Shown here: one piece after another, positions 40,524-49,786 of the stretch
Position numbering within the stretch: the stretch's first letter is position 1
How the letters are laid out: the number at the start of each line of letters is the position of its first letter
Notes under the pieces: generated by a model
What the model saw: the letters and a program-made list of their open reading frames with translations, nothing else
Databases searched by the model: none
Told to the model about the DNA's origin: nothing
Assembly (NCBI GenBank): GCA_903885605.1
Contig: CAISJD010000120.1
Coordinates: 1 to 61,202 of the forward strand
Source: an uncultured Chthonomonas sp.
GTDB lineage: Bacteria > Armatimonadota > Chthonomonadetes > Chthonomonadales > CAJBBX01
Direction: 5' to 3'
DNA length: 61,202 bases
Made by a program: the position numbers and the translations under genes

Positions 40524-41291
40524 CTACACCTCGCGCTTGTCGAACACCAGGATGGCCAGCAGCAAGAGAACCGCGGAATAGATCACAGCATAAACGATGT
40601 TCTGAACAATGAACACGTTCGCATTCGAGATCTCAACAGAAGGATGGATCAGCTTGTTCTGCAGGTTGAAGTTGCCGAAATTCGGAATGATGTAGTGGAC
40701 AGCGCTGGCCATGATCCGCGTCGCCGGGTTCTTGTTGGAGATCAGCGAATCGGTGACCGATGAGAGGTTGCCCACGATGAACAGCCCGAAGCTCAGGAAG
40801 AAGTTCACCACCGGCGTGGCGAAAGTGCTGAAGAAGATCGCCAGCGCTCCGAGAAGCGTCATCTGGAAGAAGGTGAGCACAACGCCCTTGAGCATCTCCG
40901 GGTCGAAGCGCTTCTCCTGCCATGCGAGAACCAGGAGGAAGACCAACCCCATGGCAGCGATCATGACGAAGACCGTGAAGATGCCGCCCAGGAACTTGCC
41001 CAGGACGAACTCGTACCGCTGCACCGGCTTGCTCAGCACGGTGTAGATGGTGCGGCGTTCAATCTCGGTCGGGATCACCTGGATGCCGGAGAGGATGGTG
41101 ATGAGTAGACCGGCAAGCAGGATAACCGCCAGGCCCAGGCTCCGAAGGACGGCCGAGCTCTCGCGCGGGCTAAGGAAACCGACCGACGGCCCAAGGGCGA
41201 TCATTCCGACCGCGATGATCAGCAGCACGAGGAGGATTTTGCGGCGAAGCATGTCCTCCAGGGTCTGCTTGGCGATTGCCAGCGTGACCAT
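40524..41291 (-). CDS. ABC-2 type transporter permease
   Basis: 255 residues with six predicted helices, typical of ABC-2 permeases of the NatB/CcmB-like class: IAKQTLEDMLRRKILLVLLIIAVG at the start, the cytoplasmic coupling block IPTEIERRTIYTVLSKPVQRYEFVLGKFLGG, then helices ending ILVFDKREV. The ATG at 41291 overlaps the ATPase stop by one base (TGATG), with GGGAGG upstream. The substrate is unknown. It forms the membrane part of the transporter with the ATPase encoded just before it. Confidence 0.92.
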   Translation of the reverse strand: MVTLAIAKQTLEDMLRRKILLVLLIIAVGMIALGPSVGFLSPRESSAVLRSLGLAVILLAGLLITILSGIQVIPTEIERRTIYTVLSKPVQRYEFVLGKFLGGIFTVFVMIAAMGLVFLLVLAWQEKRFDPEMLKGVVLTFFQMTLLGALAIFFSTFATPVVNFFLSFGLFIVGNLSSVTDSLISNKNPATRIMASAVHYIIPNFGNFNLQNKLIHPSVEISNANVFIVQNIVYAVIYSAVLLLLAILVFDKREV

Positions 41292-42223
41292 CAAGCGCCT
41301 CCCTCATTCATCACGACATCCACGAACACGTCCTCAAGCATGCGCTTATGCGGCTTTACCGACAGCAACATGGCGCCGCCTCCGCGGATGAGGTCCACAA
41401 CATCGTTCACCTTGGACGGATCGGCCGCGGCAATATGCAGCCGTTGCCCGACCAGTTCGGCAGCGGGCACAACGCCCCTGATCTTGCCTGCCAGGGAGTC
41501 GCTCACCTTGTCGGCGCTGATCTCAACCGTGTCGCCCGTGGTCAGGTCCTGGATGGTCCCCGACGCGAGCAGCTTGCCCTGGTGGATGATGGCCACGCGG
41601 GAGCAGACCAGCTCGACATCCGGCAACTGGTGCGAACTCAGGAAGACCGTCTTGCCCTGCTTGCCGACGTTGACGATGATGTCACGCAGCTCGCGGTGGG
41701 CGATCGGGTCGAGGCCTGAGGTGGGCTCGTCCAGGAAGAGCAGCTTGGGGTCGTTGATCAGCGCCTGGGCAATGCCTATGCGCTGGCGCATGCCCTTGGA
41801 GTAGCCGCGCAACGGGCGCCGCCACGCCTTGGGATCGAGGAAAACATCCTCGAGCGCCTTCTGGATGCGCTTTGACCGCTGCGGCTCGGGAATTCGGAAG
41901 AGGCGACCGTAGAAGTCCATGCAATCCCATCCAGTCATGGACTCGTAGAAGTACGCTTCTTCGGGCAGGTAGCTGATCTGCGCCTTGGCATCGGTGTCAC
42001 CCACCGGCTTTCCCAGCACGGTGGCGGAACCCGATGTGGGGAAGATAAGGCCCAGCAGCATCTTGATAGTCGTGGTCTTGCCGGCGCCGTTGCGCCCCAG
42101 GAACCCGAAGATCTCGCCCTCGCCGACCTCAAGGTTGAGGTTGTCGACCGCAGTGATCTCAGCCTTGTTCCAAACGTCTAGGTACTTCTTGGTAAGTCCC
42201 TGGATGCTGACGGCAGCAGCCAT
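41291..42223 (-). CDS. ABC transporter ATP-binding protein
   Basis: 310-residue ATPase. Walker A GRNGAGKTTTIKMLLG (about 44), Q-loop SYLPEEAYFYESMTGWD, signature LRGYSKGMRQRIGIAQAL, Walker B LLFLDEPTSGLDP and H-loop VFLSSHQLPDVE are all intact. The C-terminal extension after residue 230 is the usual ABC-2 exporter type (GDTVEISADKVSDSL). It is the first gene of the three-gene operon with the permease and TPR-like protein, behind a near-consensus promoter. GGAGG precedes the ATG. Confidence 0.96.
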   Translation of the reverse strand: MAAAVSIQGLTKKYLDVWNKAEITAVDNLNLEVGEGEIFGFLGRNGAGKTTTIKMLLGLIFPTSGSATVLGKPVGDTDAKAQISYLPEEAYFYESMTGWDCMDFYGRLFRIPEPQRSKRIQKALEDVFLDPKAWRRPLRGYSKGMRQRIGIAQALINDPKLLFLDEPTSGLDPIAHRELRDIIVNVGKQGKTVFLSSHQLPDVELVCSRVAIIHQGKLLASGTIQDLTTGDTVEISADKVSDSLAGKIRGVVPAAELVGQRLHIAAADPSKVNDVVDLIRGGGAMLLSVKPHKRMLEDVFVDVVMNEGGA

Positions 42224-42298
42224 ATGGGAGGCCTCCTTACGTCAATTGGGAGCCGCAAAAAAAGCGCGGCGGCACTGGCAGTCGCCCCGCAGAGCAGC

Positions 42299-42328
42299 AG
42301 TATATCCTGCCTGTTCGAGTGGTGTCAA
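42299..42328 (-). promoter_or_regulatory. Near-consensus sigma-70 promoter of the ABC operon
   Basis: On the minus strand TTGACA (42328-42323) and TATACT (42304-42299) with an 18-bp spacer. Transcription would start near 42292, leaving a 5' UTR of roughly 70 nt before the ATPase start. The UTR contains a run of seven A on the plus strand (42257-42263). Confidence 0.85.
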
Positions 42329-42373
42329 ATGGCTGCCCCGGCAGCCTACCGGCACGGTCCTGAGCGCATCGCC

Positions 42374-42403
42374 TTGACTCCCCCATCGACACACCCGCAT
42401 AAT
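42374..42403 (+). promoter_or_regulatory. Likely sigma-70 promoter upstream of the HNH gene
   Basis: TTGACT (42374-42379) and CATAAT (42398-42403) with an 18-bp spacer, reading rightwards and back-to-back with the ABC promoter. Transcription would start about 260 bases before the HNH start codon. Confidence 0.65.
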
Positions 42404-42671
42404 AGAGGGCATCCAGCTCATTCATGGGCGCGTATCAGGGATGGAGCCAATGCAGACGGCCCGCCAACTGCTATACGGCGACCTACGACGATCATATCAC
42501 CACAGGCCGTCGTGTCAGCGCGAGATTGCGATGTGCCCGCCATCATGGCAACCGAAACAGCCAGGATGCGCCCACCATGGATGAGCCCGCCTGCGGCCCC
42601 GAGGCCCAGAGCGGGCTCTTTGCGTTCTGGCGTCCGCCGCACCCCCACGCCAAGGATCAGGGGCAAGCGCG
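42404..42671 (+). other. Long leader of the HNH gene with possible tiny ORFs
   Basis: 268 bases of leader in the 448-base gap between the ABC operon and the HNH gene. Two small frames are plausible: 42450-42584 (44 codons, ATG behind GGAG) and 42577-42675 (32 codons), which would overlap the first stop and meet the HNH start as ATGA. A longer 83-codon frame from 42424 shares the second one's stop. The tiny frames contain several Cys and His residues, but coding is unproven. Confidence 0.35.
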
Positions 42672-43196
42672 ATGAGCATCGAGGTGCTGGTGCTCAACCA
42701 CGACTATGAACCGCTGAATGTCTGCCACCTGCGGCGGGCGCTGGCCCTCGTCTACCTCGGCAAAGCGGATGTACTGCATACGCTGGGACACCCGGTGGTA
42801 GCGGCCTCGATGGTTGTGGACGCACCGTCAGTCGTGCGCCTCAGGTCGCAGGTGCGGCGCCCAATGCCCGAACTCAGGCTCTCCCGCCGCACGGTCTTCG
42901 CCAGGGACGGGTACGTGTGCCAGTACTGCGGCCACGCGGCCAAGGACCTTACGCTGGACCACGTCATACCGCGGCGCCTCGGCGGCGGCAGCGAGTGGGA
43001 CAACCTGGTGACGGCATGCCGGAGGTGCAACGCCCGCAAGAGCGACAAGCTGCTGTCGCAGACCAGCATGCAGTTGATGCACACGCCGCGCCGGCCCCGG
43101 TACACCCCATTCATCAGCCTGCCCAAGTACGTCGCGGGCCGCCGGAACGAGGCGTGGCAGTACTACCTGCCCGTCTTCGCCGACGTGCGGGAGTAA
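42672..43196 (+). CDS. HNH endonuclease
   Basis: 174 residues. The C-terminal HNH domain has zinc cysteines 83 and 86 (CQYCG) and 116 and 119 (CRRC), the catalytic Asp96-His97 in TLDHVIPRRLGGGSEWDNLVTACRRCNARKSD and Asn111. The N-terminal 75 residues (LNHDYEPLNVCHLRRALALV) form a domain typical of small chromosomal HNH proteins with this spacing. These are widespread, often without restriction partners; the function is uncertain. No methyltransferase is nearby, so this is not a recognisable restriction-modification system. Start 42672 overlaps a possible small ORF stop (ATGA). Confidence 0.93.
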   Translation: MSIEVLVLNHDYEPLNVCHLRRALALVYLGKADVLHTLGHPVVAASMVVDAPSVVRLRSQVRRPMPELRLSRRTVFARDGYVCQYCGHAAKDLTLDHVIPRRLGGGSEWDNLVTACRRCNARKSDKLLSQTSMQLMHTPRRPRYTPFISLPKYVAGRRNEAWQYYLPVFADVRE

Positions 43197-43199
43197 GGA

Positions 43200-43228
43200 G
43201 AGGGGGTCGGGCCGTACCCGACCCCCTC
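43200..43228. terminator. Bidirectional hairpin terminator
   Basis: Perfect 12-bp stem (GAGGGGGTCGGG with CCCGACCCCCTC) and 5-nt loop CCGTA between the convergent HNH and Gfo/Idh/MocA genes, four bases after the HNH stop. Confidence 0.88.
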
Positions 43229-43236
43229 CAGTCGGT

Positions 43237-44727
<1,491 letters not shown>

Positions 44728-44880
44728 CAGAAATGCTCCTCCGTGCGCGGGGTTCCTAAGCGTAGGCCGAACAGCTGCCGAACAGGGTTCAACACCGGGG
44801 CGCCGGATTCCTTGCGTGGGCTATACTTCAGGCCGATACCCAATCTGTACGACGGCCGACGGCCGCCGGAGAAGCGCCTC

Positions 44881-45894
44881 ATGAACGGACGCGACCGCGT
44901 ACTGGCCCATCTGGCCGGCGCCCCTGTCGATGGTCTCCCATGTATGCCGATCACGATGCAGTTCGCTGCCGGCCTGATCGGGGCCGACTACCTGTCCTAT
45001 GAGACAGACTACCGCGTGCTGGCCGAAGGTCAGTTGAGGACCGCCGAGCAGTTCGGCCTGGACTACGTGAACTCCATGTCGGACCCGGCAGTTGAGGCGG
45101 CCGACTGCGGCGCCACGGTCGCATTCCACACGGACGGCCCGGCTGCCATCGACGAGGCCACTTCGCTCCTTACGGACAAGTCCACACTGGCCACGCTCCG
45201 TCCCCCTGCCCCACATGACGGGCGACGCATGAGCAACCGGCTCCAGGCTATCCAGGAGCTGAGGCGGCGCGTCGGCGCCGACCTGGTGGTCGAGGGCTGG
45301 ATCGAAGGCCCCTGCGCCGAAGCCGCTGACCTGCGCGGCATAAACCGGCTGATGGTGGACCTCTACGACGACCCCGGCTTCGTCCGCGACCTGTTCGAGT
45401 TCGTGACGCCCATGGAGATCGATTTCGCACGTGCGCAGGTGGCCGCGGGCGCTGACGTGATCGGGATCGGCGACGCCGCAGCTTCACTGGTCGGGCCGCG
45501 CTTCTACAGGGAGCATGTGTGGGAGTTTGAGCGGCGCATGGTCGATGCGATCCACGCCATGGGCGCCGGCGTCCGGCTGCACATCTGCGGCAACACCCGG
45601 CGCATCTGTCGGGATATGGCAGAACTCGGGTGCGATATCGTCGATATAGATTTCCTAGTACCGTTGGACGGCGCGCGGCTCGAGTCCGGTCCCTACTGCG
45701 TACTGCTAGGTAACATGGACCCGGTGCGGACGCTCCGAGACGGGACGCCGGACGATGTCACCTCCTGTGCGGCCCGGTGCCATGCCGACGCGGGAGCCCG
45801 GCACATCGTGGGAGCCGGATGCGAAGTCCCGCGCGATACGCCGCACGAGAACCTGGCCGCACTGGCGCGCTACGCCCACGACCACGTGCCCTAG
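44881..45894 (+). CDS. Uroporphyrinogen decarboxylase-like (corrinoid) methyltransferase
   Basis: 337 residues of the URO-D superfamily. It lacks the arginine-rich N-terminus of heme HemE and instead has the zinc-site pattern of MtaA/CmuA-type methylcobamide methyltransferases: RLHICGNTRRI and GAGCEVPRDTPHEN (His and two Cys). Other landmarks are VVEGWIEGPCAEAADLRG and LLGNMDPVRTLRDG. It transfers a methyl group between a corrinoid protein and CoM, tetrahydrofolate or another acceptor. The start at 44881 follows GGAGAAG; the long upstream frame is not used. The next gene encodes a corrinoid-activating protein. Confidence 0.88.
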   Translation: MNGRDRVLAHLAGAPVDGLPCMPITMQFAAGLIGADYLSYETDYRVLAEGQLRTAEQFGLDYVNSMSDPAVEAADCGATVAFHTDGPAAIDEATSLLTDKSTLATLRPPAPHDGRRMSNRLQAIQELRRRVGADLVVEGWIEGPCAEAADLRGINRLMVDLYDDPGFVRDLFEFVTPMEIDFARAQVAAGADVIGIGDAAASLVGPRFYREHVWEFERRMVDAIHAMGAGVRLHICGNTRRICRDMAELGCDIVDIDFLVPLDGARLESGPYCVLLGNMDPVRTLRDGTPDDVTSCAARCHADAGARHIVGAGCEVPRDTPHENLAALARYAHDHVP

Positions 45895-45924
45895 CGCCGA
45901 AGAGGCCCGACCCCGGAGAACGCC

Positions 45925-47448
45925 TTGACCCCTGACGCCACCTACAGCGTGCGACTACAGCCCATCAACGCGGAGTTGACGGTGACCGCCGGTACGCCCC
46001 TGCGCGATGTCCTCTTCGACCAGGGCGTCGAGTTTCCGTGCGGCGGCAACGGCCGGTGCCGCGGCTGCAAGGTGCGGGTTCTCTCCGGCGACGTGCCGGT
46101 GAATGCGGCCCAGACCGAACACCTCCGACCGCAGGAACTGGCAGCCGGCTGGAGGCTGGCCTGCCAGTGCAAGGTGGAGGACAACCTCGCCATCGAGTTG
46201 CGCCAGTGGGACGCGACGATCCTCGCCAACGACGCGGTCTTCGAGTTCACCCCTTCCGAGGGGCTCGGCGTCGCGATCGACGTCGGCACGACCACCGTCG
46301 TGGCGCAGCTCCTGGACCTCGCGACCGGCCAGGTGCTCGGCGTCAAGACCGCACTGAACCCGCAGGCCCGGCACGGCGGCGACGTCATGAGCCGCATCCA
46401 GTTCGCCGTGGCTGAGAACGGGCAGGCCACGCTGGTTCAAGCCATCCGCCACGAGGTCGGGCGGCTGATTCACCTGCTGTTCGGCACGTCTGGTGCGGAC
46501 ACCAGCCGCCTCAGGCGCGTCGCCCTGGTCGGCAACACGGTGATGCACCACCTCTTCTGCGACATCGACCTGGAGCCGCTCTCGCGCTACCCGTTTGAGC
46601 CGGTGGCCGACGGCCTCCAGACCCGCACGGGCGGCGACCTGGGATGGGACGTGCCCGCCGACACGGTGGTCCAGTTCCTGCCATGCCTGGGCAGTTTTGT
46701 GGGCTCGGACATCCTGGCCGGCATCCTGGCCACCGGACTGCATGAATCGACGGTACCCGCGGGCCTGATCGACCTCGGCACCAACGGGGAGATCGTCCTG
46801 ACCGACGGCAAGCAGATGCTCTGCGCCTCGGCGGCGGCCGGACCGGCCTTCGAGGGCGCAAGGATCGCCGCCGGTATGCGCGCCAGTACGGGCGCCATCT
46901 GGAAGGTGACCGCCAGGGACGGCGAGCTGCACTGCGAGGTCCTGGGCAACGTAGAGCCGCGAGGCGTCTGCGGCAGCGGACTGGTCGACGCCATTGCGGC
47001 GCTGCTTCACACGGGCAAGCTGAAGGCCACAGGCCGGCTGACCGACCGCGCCTCGTCCGTGGCGCTGGCGCCGGGCGTGGACCTGACCCAGAACGACGTG
47101 CGGCAGGTGCAGTTGGCGAAGGGCGCGGTGGCGGCGGGCCTGCGCATCCTCATGGAGCGCCTGGGCATCACGGAGGACGCGCTCACGACGCTCTACCTCG
47201 CGGGCGCGTTCGGCAACTATGTGGACCGGCAGAGCGCACGCACGATCGGGTTGCTCAAGATGCCCCTCGACCGAGTGCATCCTGTCGGCAACACGGCGCT
47301 GTTGGGAGCCAAGATCGCGCTCTTCTCGCCCGAAGAGGCTGACGGCGGGTACCGGCAAATCCGGGAACGGATGGCCCACGTATCGCTGAACGAGGATCCC
47401 CGGTTCCAGGATGTCTACGTCGAGGAGATGTCGTTTGCCGGAGCGTGA
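45925..47448 (+). CDS. Corrinoid-protein reductive activator (RACo-like, ASKHA/2Fe-2S)
   Basis: 507 residues. An N-terminal [2Fe-2S] ferredoxin-type domain has Cys39, Cys45, Cys48 and Cys80 (FPCGGNGRCRGCKV). A linker and an ASKHA ATPase domain (DUF4445) follow, starting at LGVAIDVGTTTVVAQLLDL and containing GLIDLGTNGEIVLTDG and VCGSGLVDAIAALL. Such proteins re-reduce corrinoid from Co(II) to Co(I) with ATP, restoring inactive methyltransferase systems. TTG start at 45925 with CCGGAG eight bases upstream. Thirty bases after the methyltransferase, so cotranscribed. The corrinoid protein itself is not encoded here. Confidence 0.92.
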   Translation: MTPDATYSVRLQPINAELTVTAGTPLRDVLFDQGVEFPCGGNGRCRGCKVRVLSGDVPVNAAQTEHLRPQELAAGWRLACQCKVEDNLAIELRQWDATILANDAVFEFTPSEGLGVAIDVGTTTVVAQLLDLATGQVLGVKTALNPQARHGGDVMSRIQFAVAENGQATLVQAIRHEVGRLIHLLFGTSGADTSRLRRVALVGNTVMHHLFCDIDLEPLSRYPFEPVADGLQTRTGGDLGWDVPADTVVQFLPCLGSFVGSDILAGILATGLHESTVPAGLIDLGTNGEIVLTDGKQMLCASAAAGPAFEGARIAAGMRASTGAIWKVTARDGELHCEVLGNVEPRGVCGSGLVDAIAALLHTGKLKATGRLTDRASSVALAPGVDLTQNDVRQVQLAKGAVAAGLRILMERLGITEDALTTLYLAGAFGNYVDRQSARTIGLLKMPLDRVHPVGNTALLGAKIALFSPEEADGGYRQIRERMAHVSLNEDPRFQDVYVEEMSFAGA

Positions 47449-47470
47449 TGCCGGCATGGGAGGGGTGGGG

Positions 47471-47543
47471 CGCGCTCGGAGGGATTCGAACCCCCGGCCC
47501 TCTGATCCGAAGTCAGAAGCTCTATCCACTGAGCTACGAGCGC
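47471..47543 (-). tRNA. tRNA-Arg (TCG)
   Basis: Minus-strand cloverleaf: acceptor GCGCTCG/CGAGCGC, D arm GCTC...GAGC, anticodon stem TCTGA/TCAGA with loop CTTCGGA (anticodon TCG), T arm GGGGG-TTCGAAT-CCCTC (one G-U). The discriminator is G and CCA is not encoded. A TAAAAT box (47558-47553 on the minus strand) lies about ten bases upstream. Confidence 0.95.
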
Positions 47544-47616
47544 ACAGGGCCGATTTTACCACAACGCCATGCGAACAGCCGCCGCGCGTCCCGACGTCAG
47601 TGATCGCCTGAACGCC

Positions 47617-48633
47617 ATGCGAACGGACCTGTTTGAGTACGACCTCCCGGAGCGCCTGATCGCCCAGGAGCCGCGCCCACGTGGCGAGTCCAGGCTCATG
47701 GTCCTGCACCGCTCCACCGGCGAGACCGAGTTGCGCCGGTTCGATGAGCTACCGGAGTTCGTGCGCCGGAACGACGTGATGGTGCTGAATGACACGCGCG
47801 TCATCGCCCGGAGGCTGCGAGCCCGCTCAGAGCGCGACACCGACGTCGAGGCGCTCCTCCTTCGCAGGACCGCGCCGGATGTCTGGGAGTGCCTGGCCAA
47901 GCCGAGCCGCCGGGTACGCCCTGGGTCCAGGTGCCGGCTCGACCTGGGAGCCGGCGGCTGGATCACCGTCGAAGTCATCGATAGGACAGCCGAGGGCGGC
48001 CGCGCACTGCGGTTCGCCGAACCACGGCTGGCCGACCTTGCCGGCGAGGCCGGCGAGGCGCCGCTGCCGCCGTATATACACAGCCGCCTGAACGATGAGG
48101 AGAGGTACCAGACCGTCTACGCCGCCGCCCCGGGCTCCGCAGCGGCGCCCACGGCAGGCCTGCACTTCACGCCGGAGACGATCGCCCGGTGCAGGGCGGC
48201 CGGCGCGCACGTGGCGCCGATCACGCTGCACGTCGGAGTAGACACGTTCCGCCCGGTGCGCGCCGACGATATTGATGATCACGTGATGCATGGCGAAGAC
48301 TACTGCATCCCGGCGGCATCCGCCGGTATCATCAACAGTGCCGTCGGCCGGTGCATCGCCGTCGGTACCACCGTGGTGCGAGCGTTGGAGAGCGCGGCCG
48401 ACGATCAGGGCGCTGTTCAGGAGGGACCGGGCAGGACGCAGATGTTCATCCGGCCCGGCTACAGGTTCAAAACGGTGGATGCGCTGCTGACGAACTTCCA
48501 TTTGCCGCGGTCGACGCTGCTCATGATGGTCTGCAGCCTGGCCGGTTCCGAGGCGATGATGGCGGCCTACCGGCGAGCGGTTGCCGAGGAGTTCAGATTT
48601 TACAGCTTCGGCGACGCCATGCTGATCGTGTGA
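47617..48633 (+). CDS. queA: S-adenosylmethionine:tRNA ribosyltransferase-isomerase
   Basis: 338-residue QueA, which transfers the ribose of SAM to preQ1-tRNA in queuosine synthesis. Blocks are MRTDLFEYDLPERLIAQEP, the conserved RNDVMVLNDTRVIARRL, the APTAGLHFTPE loop, HVGVDTFRPVRADDIDDH and TNFHLPRSTLLMMVC. Two ATGs in the same context (ACGCCATGCGAAC) occur at 47569 and 47617; the second matches the family N-terminus. It is the only queuosine gene here. It is divergent from tRNA-Arg and followed by an apparently unrelated disordered protein gene. Confidence 0.95.
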   Translation: MRTDLFEYDLPERLIAQEPRPRGESRLMVLHRSTGETELRRFDELPEFVRRNDVMVLNDTRVIARRLRARSERDTDVEALLLRRTAPDVWECLAKPSRRVRPGSRCRLDLGAGGWITVEVIDRTAEGGRALRFAEPRLADLAGEAGEAPLPPYIHSRLNDEERYQTVYAAAPGSAAAPTAGLHFTPETIARCRAAGAHVAPITLHVGVDTFRPVRADDIDDHVMHGEDYCIPAASAGIINSAVGRCIAVGTTVVRALESAADDQGAVQEGPGRTQMFIRPGYRFKTVDALLTNFHLPRSTLLMMVCSLAGSEAMMAAYRRAVAEEFRFYSFGDAMLIV

Positions 48634-48694
48634 GTGCGTGAGACGTGCGCGGCAGATGGTAGCCCGGACGCAAACGGGATGACAGGGGTTTGGC

Positions 48695-49786
48695 ATGACG
48701 GATCAGAACACCAACGCATGGATTGAGGCCCAGTTCGCCGACCACGAGGCCGACGCGCCGCCTGCCGAGCCGGCGAACGTACGGAAGCCTGACGAACCGG
48801 CGCGACCGCCGGCCTCCCCTGTCGGCGCAAGGCCGCCCCAGGTTCAGCCGCGCCCCGCCGCGTCGGTGAGGCAGTCCATCGCCGACCTGATGCGCGGTGG
48901 ACGCCCGCCGGCGCCGACCACGGCGCCGCAACAGGCCGCCGAGCCCATGGAGCGCACCGAGCCGCCGACGGCGTCGGCTGTAGCGGAGGACGCGTTCGCA
49001 GATACGTCCGCCGGCGATGGAACCGCCGGAGCAGCGGAGCCGGCGGCCGAGGTGATCACGGAACCGGAAGGCCCACCGGTGGAGCGCGCGTCCGAGGCAG
49101 AGCCGGTTGCTCCCCCTGCGCCGCAGGCCGGCCCGGTTGCGGCCGCCGAGCCCCGCACGCACTCCGGCCTACCGGACCTGGACCGTTACTTCCCCTGGCT
49201 CCGCGATCGGAAGCAAGGGGAGCCGCCCGCGGCCATGGTCGTTACCGAGCCCGAGCCCGAGCCACAGGCGGAGCCGGCGCATCGGCCCGCACCGATTGTC
49301 ATCGAGCCCTCCGTAGCCCACGACGCCGTGGAGGCTACCGTCACCGCGGCGCCTGAGCCGGAGCCTGCGCCCGCCGACGCACCAGAGCCGGCAGAGGCAA
49401 CGGTCGCGCCATACCCGGCGCCGCAGCCGGCGGCCAAGCCGGCCGGGGCGCAGCCCTCGCGGACGCAGCCGCGCAGGCGGCCTCCTGCGCCTCCATTGGC
49501 CGCTGAGGAGTTCTGGGCGCTACGCCCTGAACCGATCGACCGGTTTGTGGCCATGGGCAGCCCACGGCCCGTTGAGGCCGCCCAGGCTTGCCGCGACCGG
49601 CTAGACCAGATCGCCCGGATGCTCGGCGGCGGCGCCGTGAGCCCGTCAGAGCGAGCGCCACTGGGCGCCGGGCCTGGGACGCGCAAGTCTGGCTGCGCCA
49701 TCCAGCAGACCGACGGCGGAGATGGCGGCACGTTGCGGGCCGCCCTGGAGTTTATTGGGGCCGGGGGCCGGAGGCCCCAGCACTGA
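48695..49786 (+). CDS. Disordered Pro/Ala/Glu-rich protein, unknown
   Basis: 363 residues of low-complexity composition (Pro, Ala, Glu), with an EPEPEPQAEP stretch and no long hydrophobic segment. Islands of order may be SVRQSIADLMRGGR, GLPDLDRYFPWLRDRKQG and the C-terminal AAEEFWALRPEPIDRF/ACRDRLDQIARML. It may act as a scaffold or linker. The stop overlaps the GT4 start by one base (TGATG), so the two genes are coupled and may function together. No family recognised; only the frame, the start site and neighbour coupling support it. Confidence 0.6.
   Translation: MTDQNTNAWIEAQFADHEADAPPAEPANVRKPDEPARPPASPVGARPPQVQPRPAASVRQSIADLMRGGRPPAPTTAPQQAAEPMERTEPPTASAVAEDAFADTSAGDGTAGAAEPAAEVITEPEGPPVERASEAEPVAPPAPQAGPVAAAEPRTHSGLPDLDRYFPWLRDRKQGEPPAAMVVTEPEPEPQAEPAHRPAPIVIEPSVAHDAVEATVTAAPEPEPAPADAPEPAEATVAPYPAPQPAAKPAGAQPSRTQPRRRPPAPPLAAEEFWALRPEPIDRFVAMGSPRPVEAAQACRDRLDQIARMLGGGAVSPSERAPLGAGPGTRKSGCAIQQTDGGDGGTLRAALEFIGAGGRRPQH

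Noticed and set aside
42672-43196. HNH gene as part of a restriction-modification or phage system
   Set aside because: No methyltransferase, terminase, integrase or portal gene is near it. It is a common chromosomal HNH protein.
45955-47709. Minus-strand 584-codon open frame opposite the corrinoid activator
   Set aside because: It covers a gene with full family motifs on the plus strand and runs through tRNA-Arg. Long antisense frames are expected at this GC content. Its translation has no recognisable motif.
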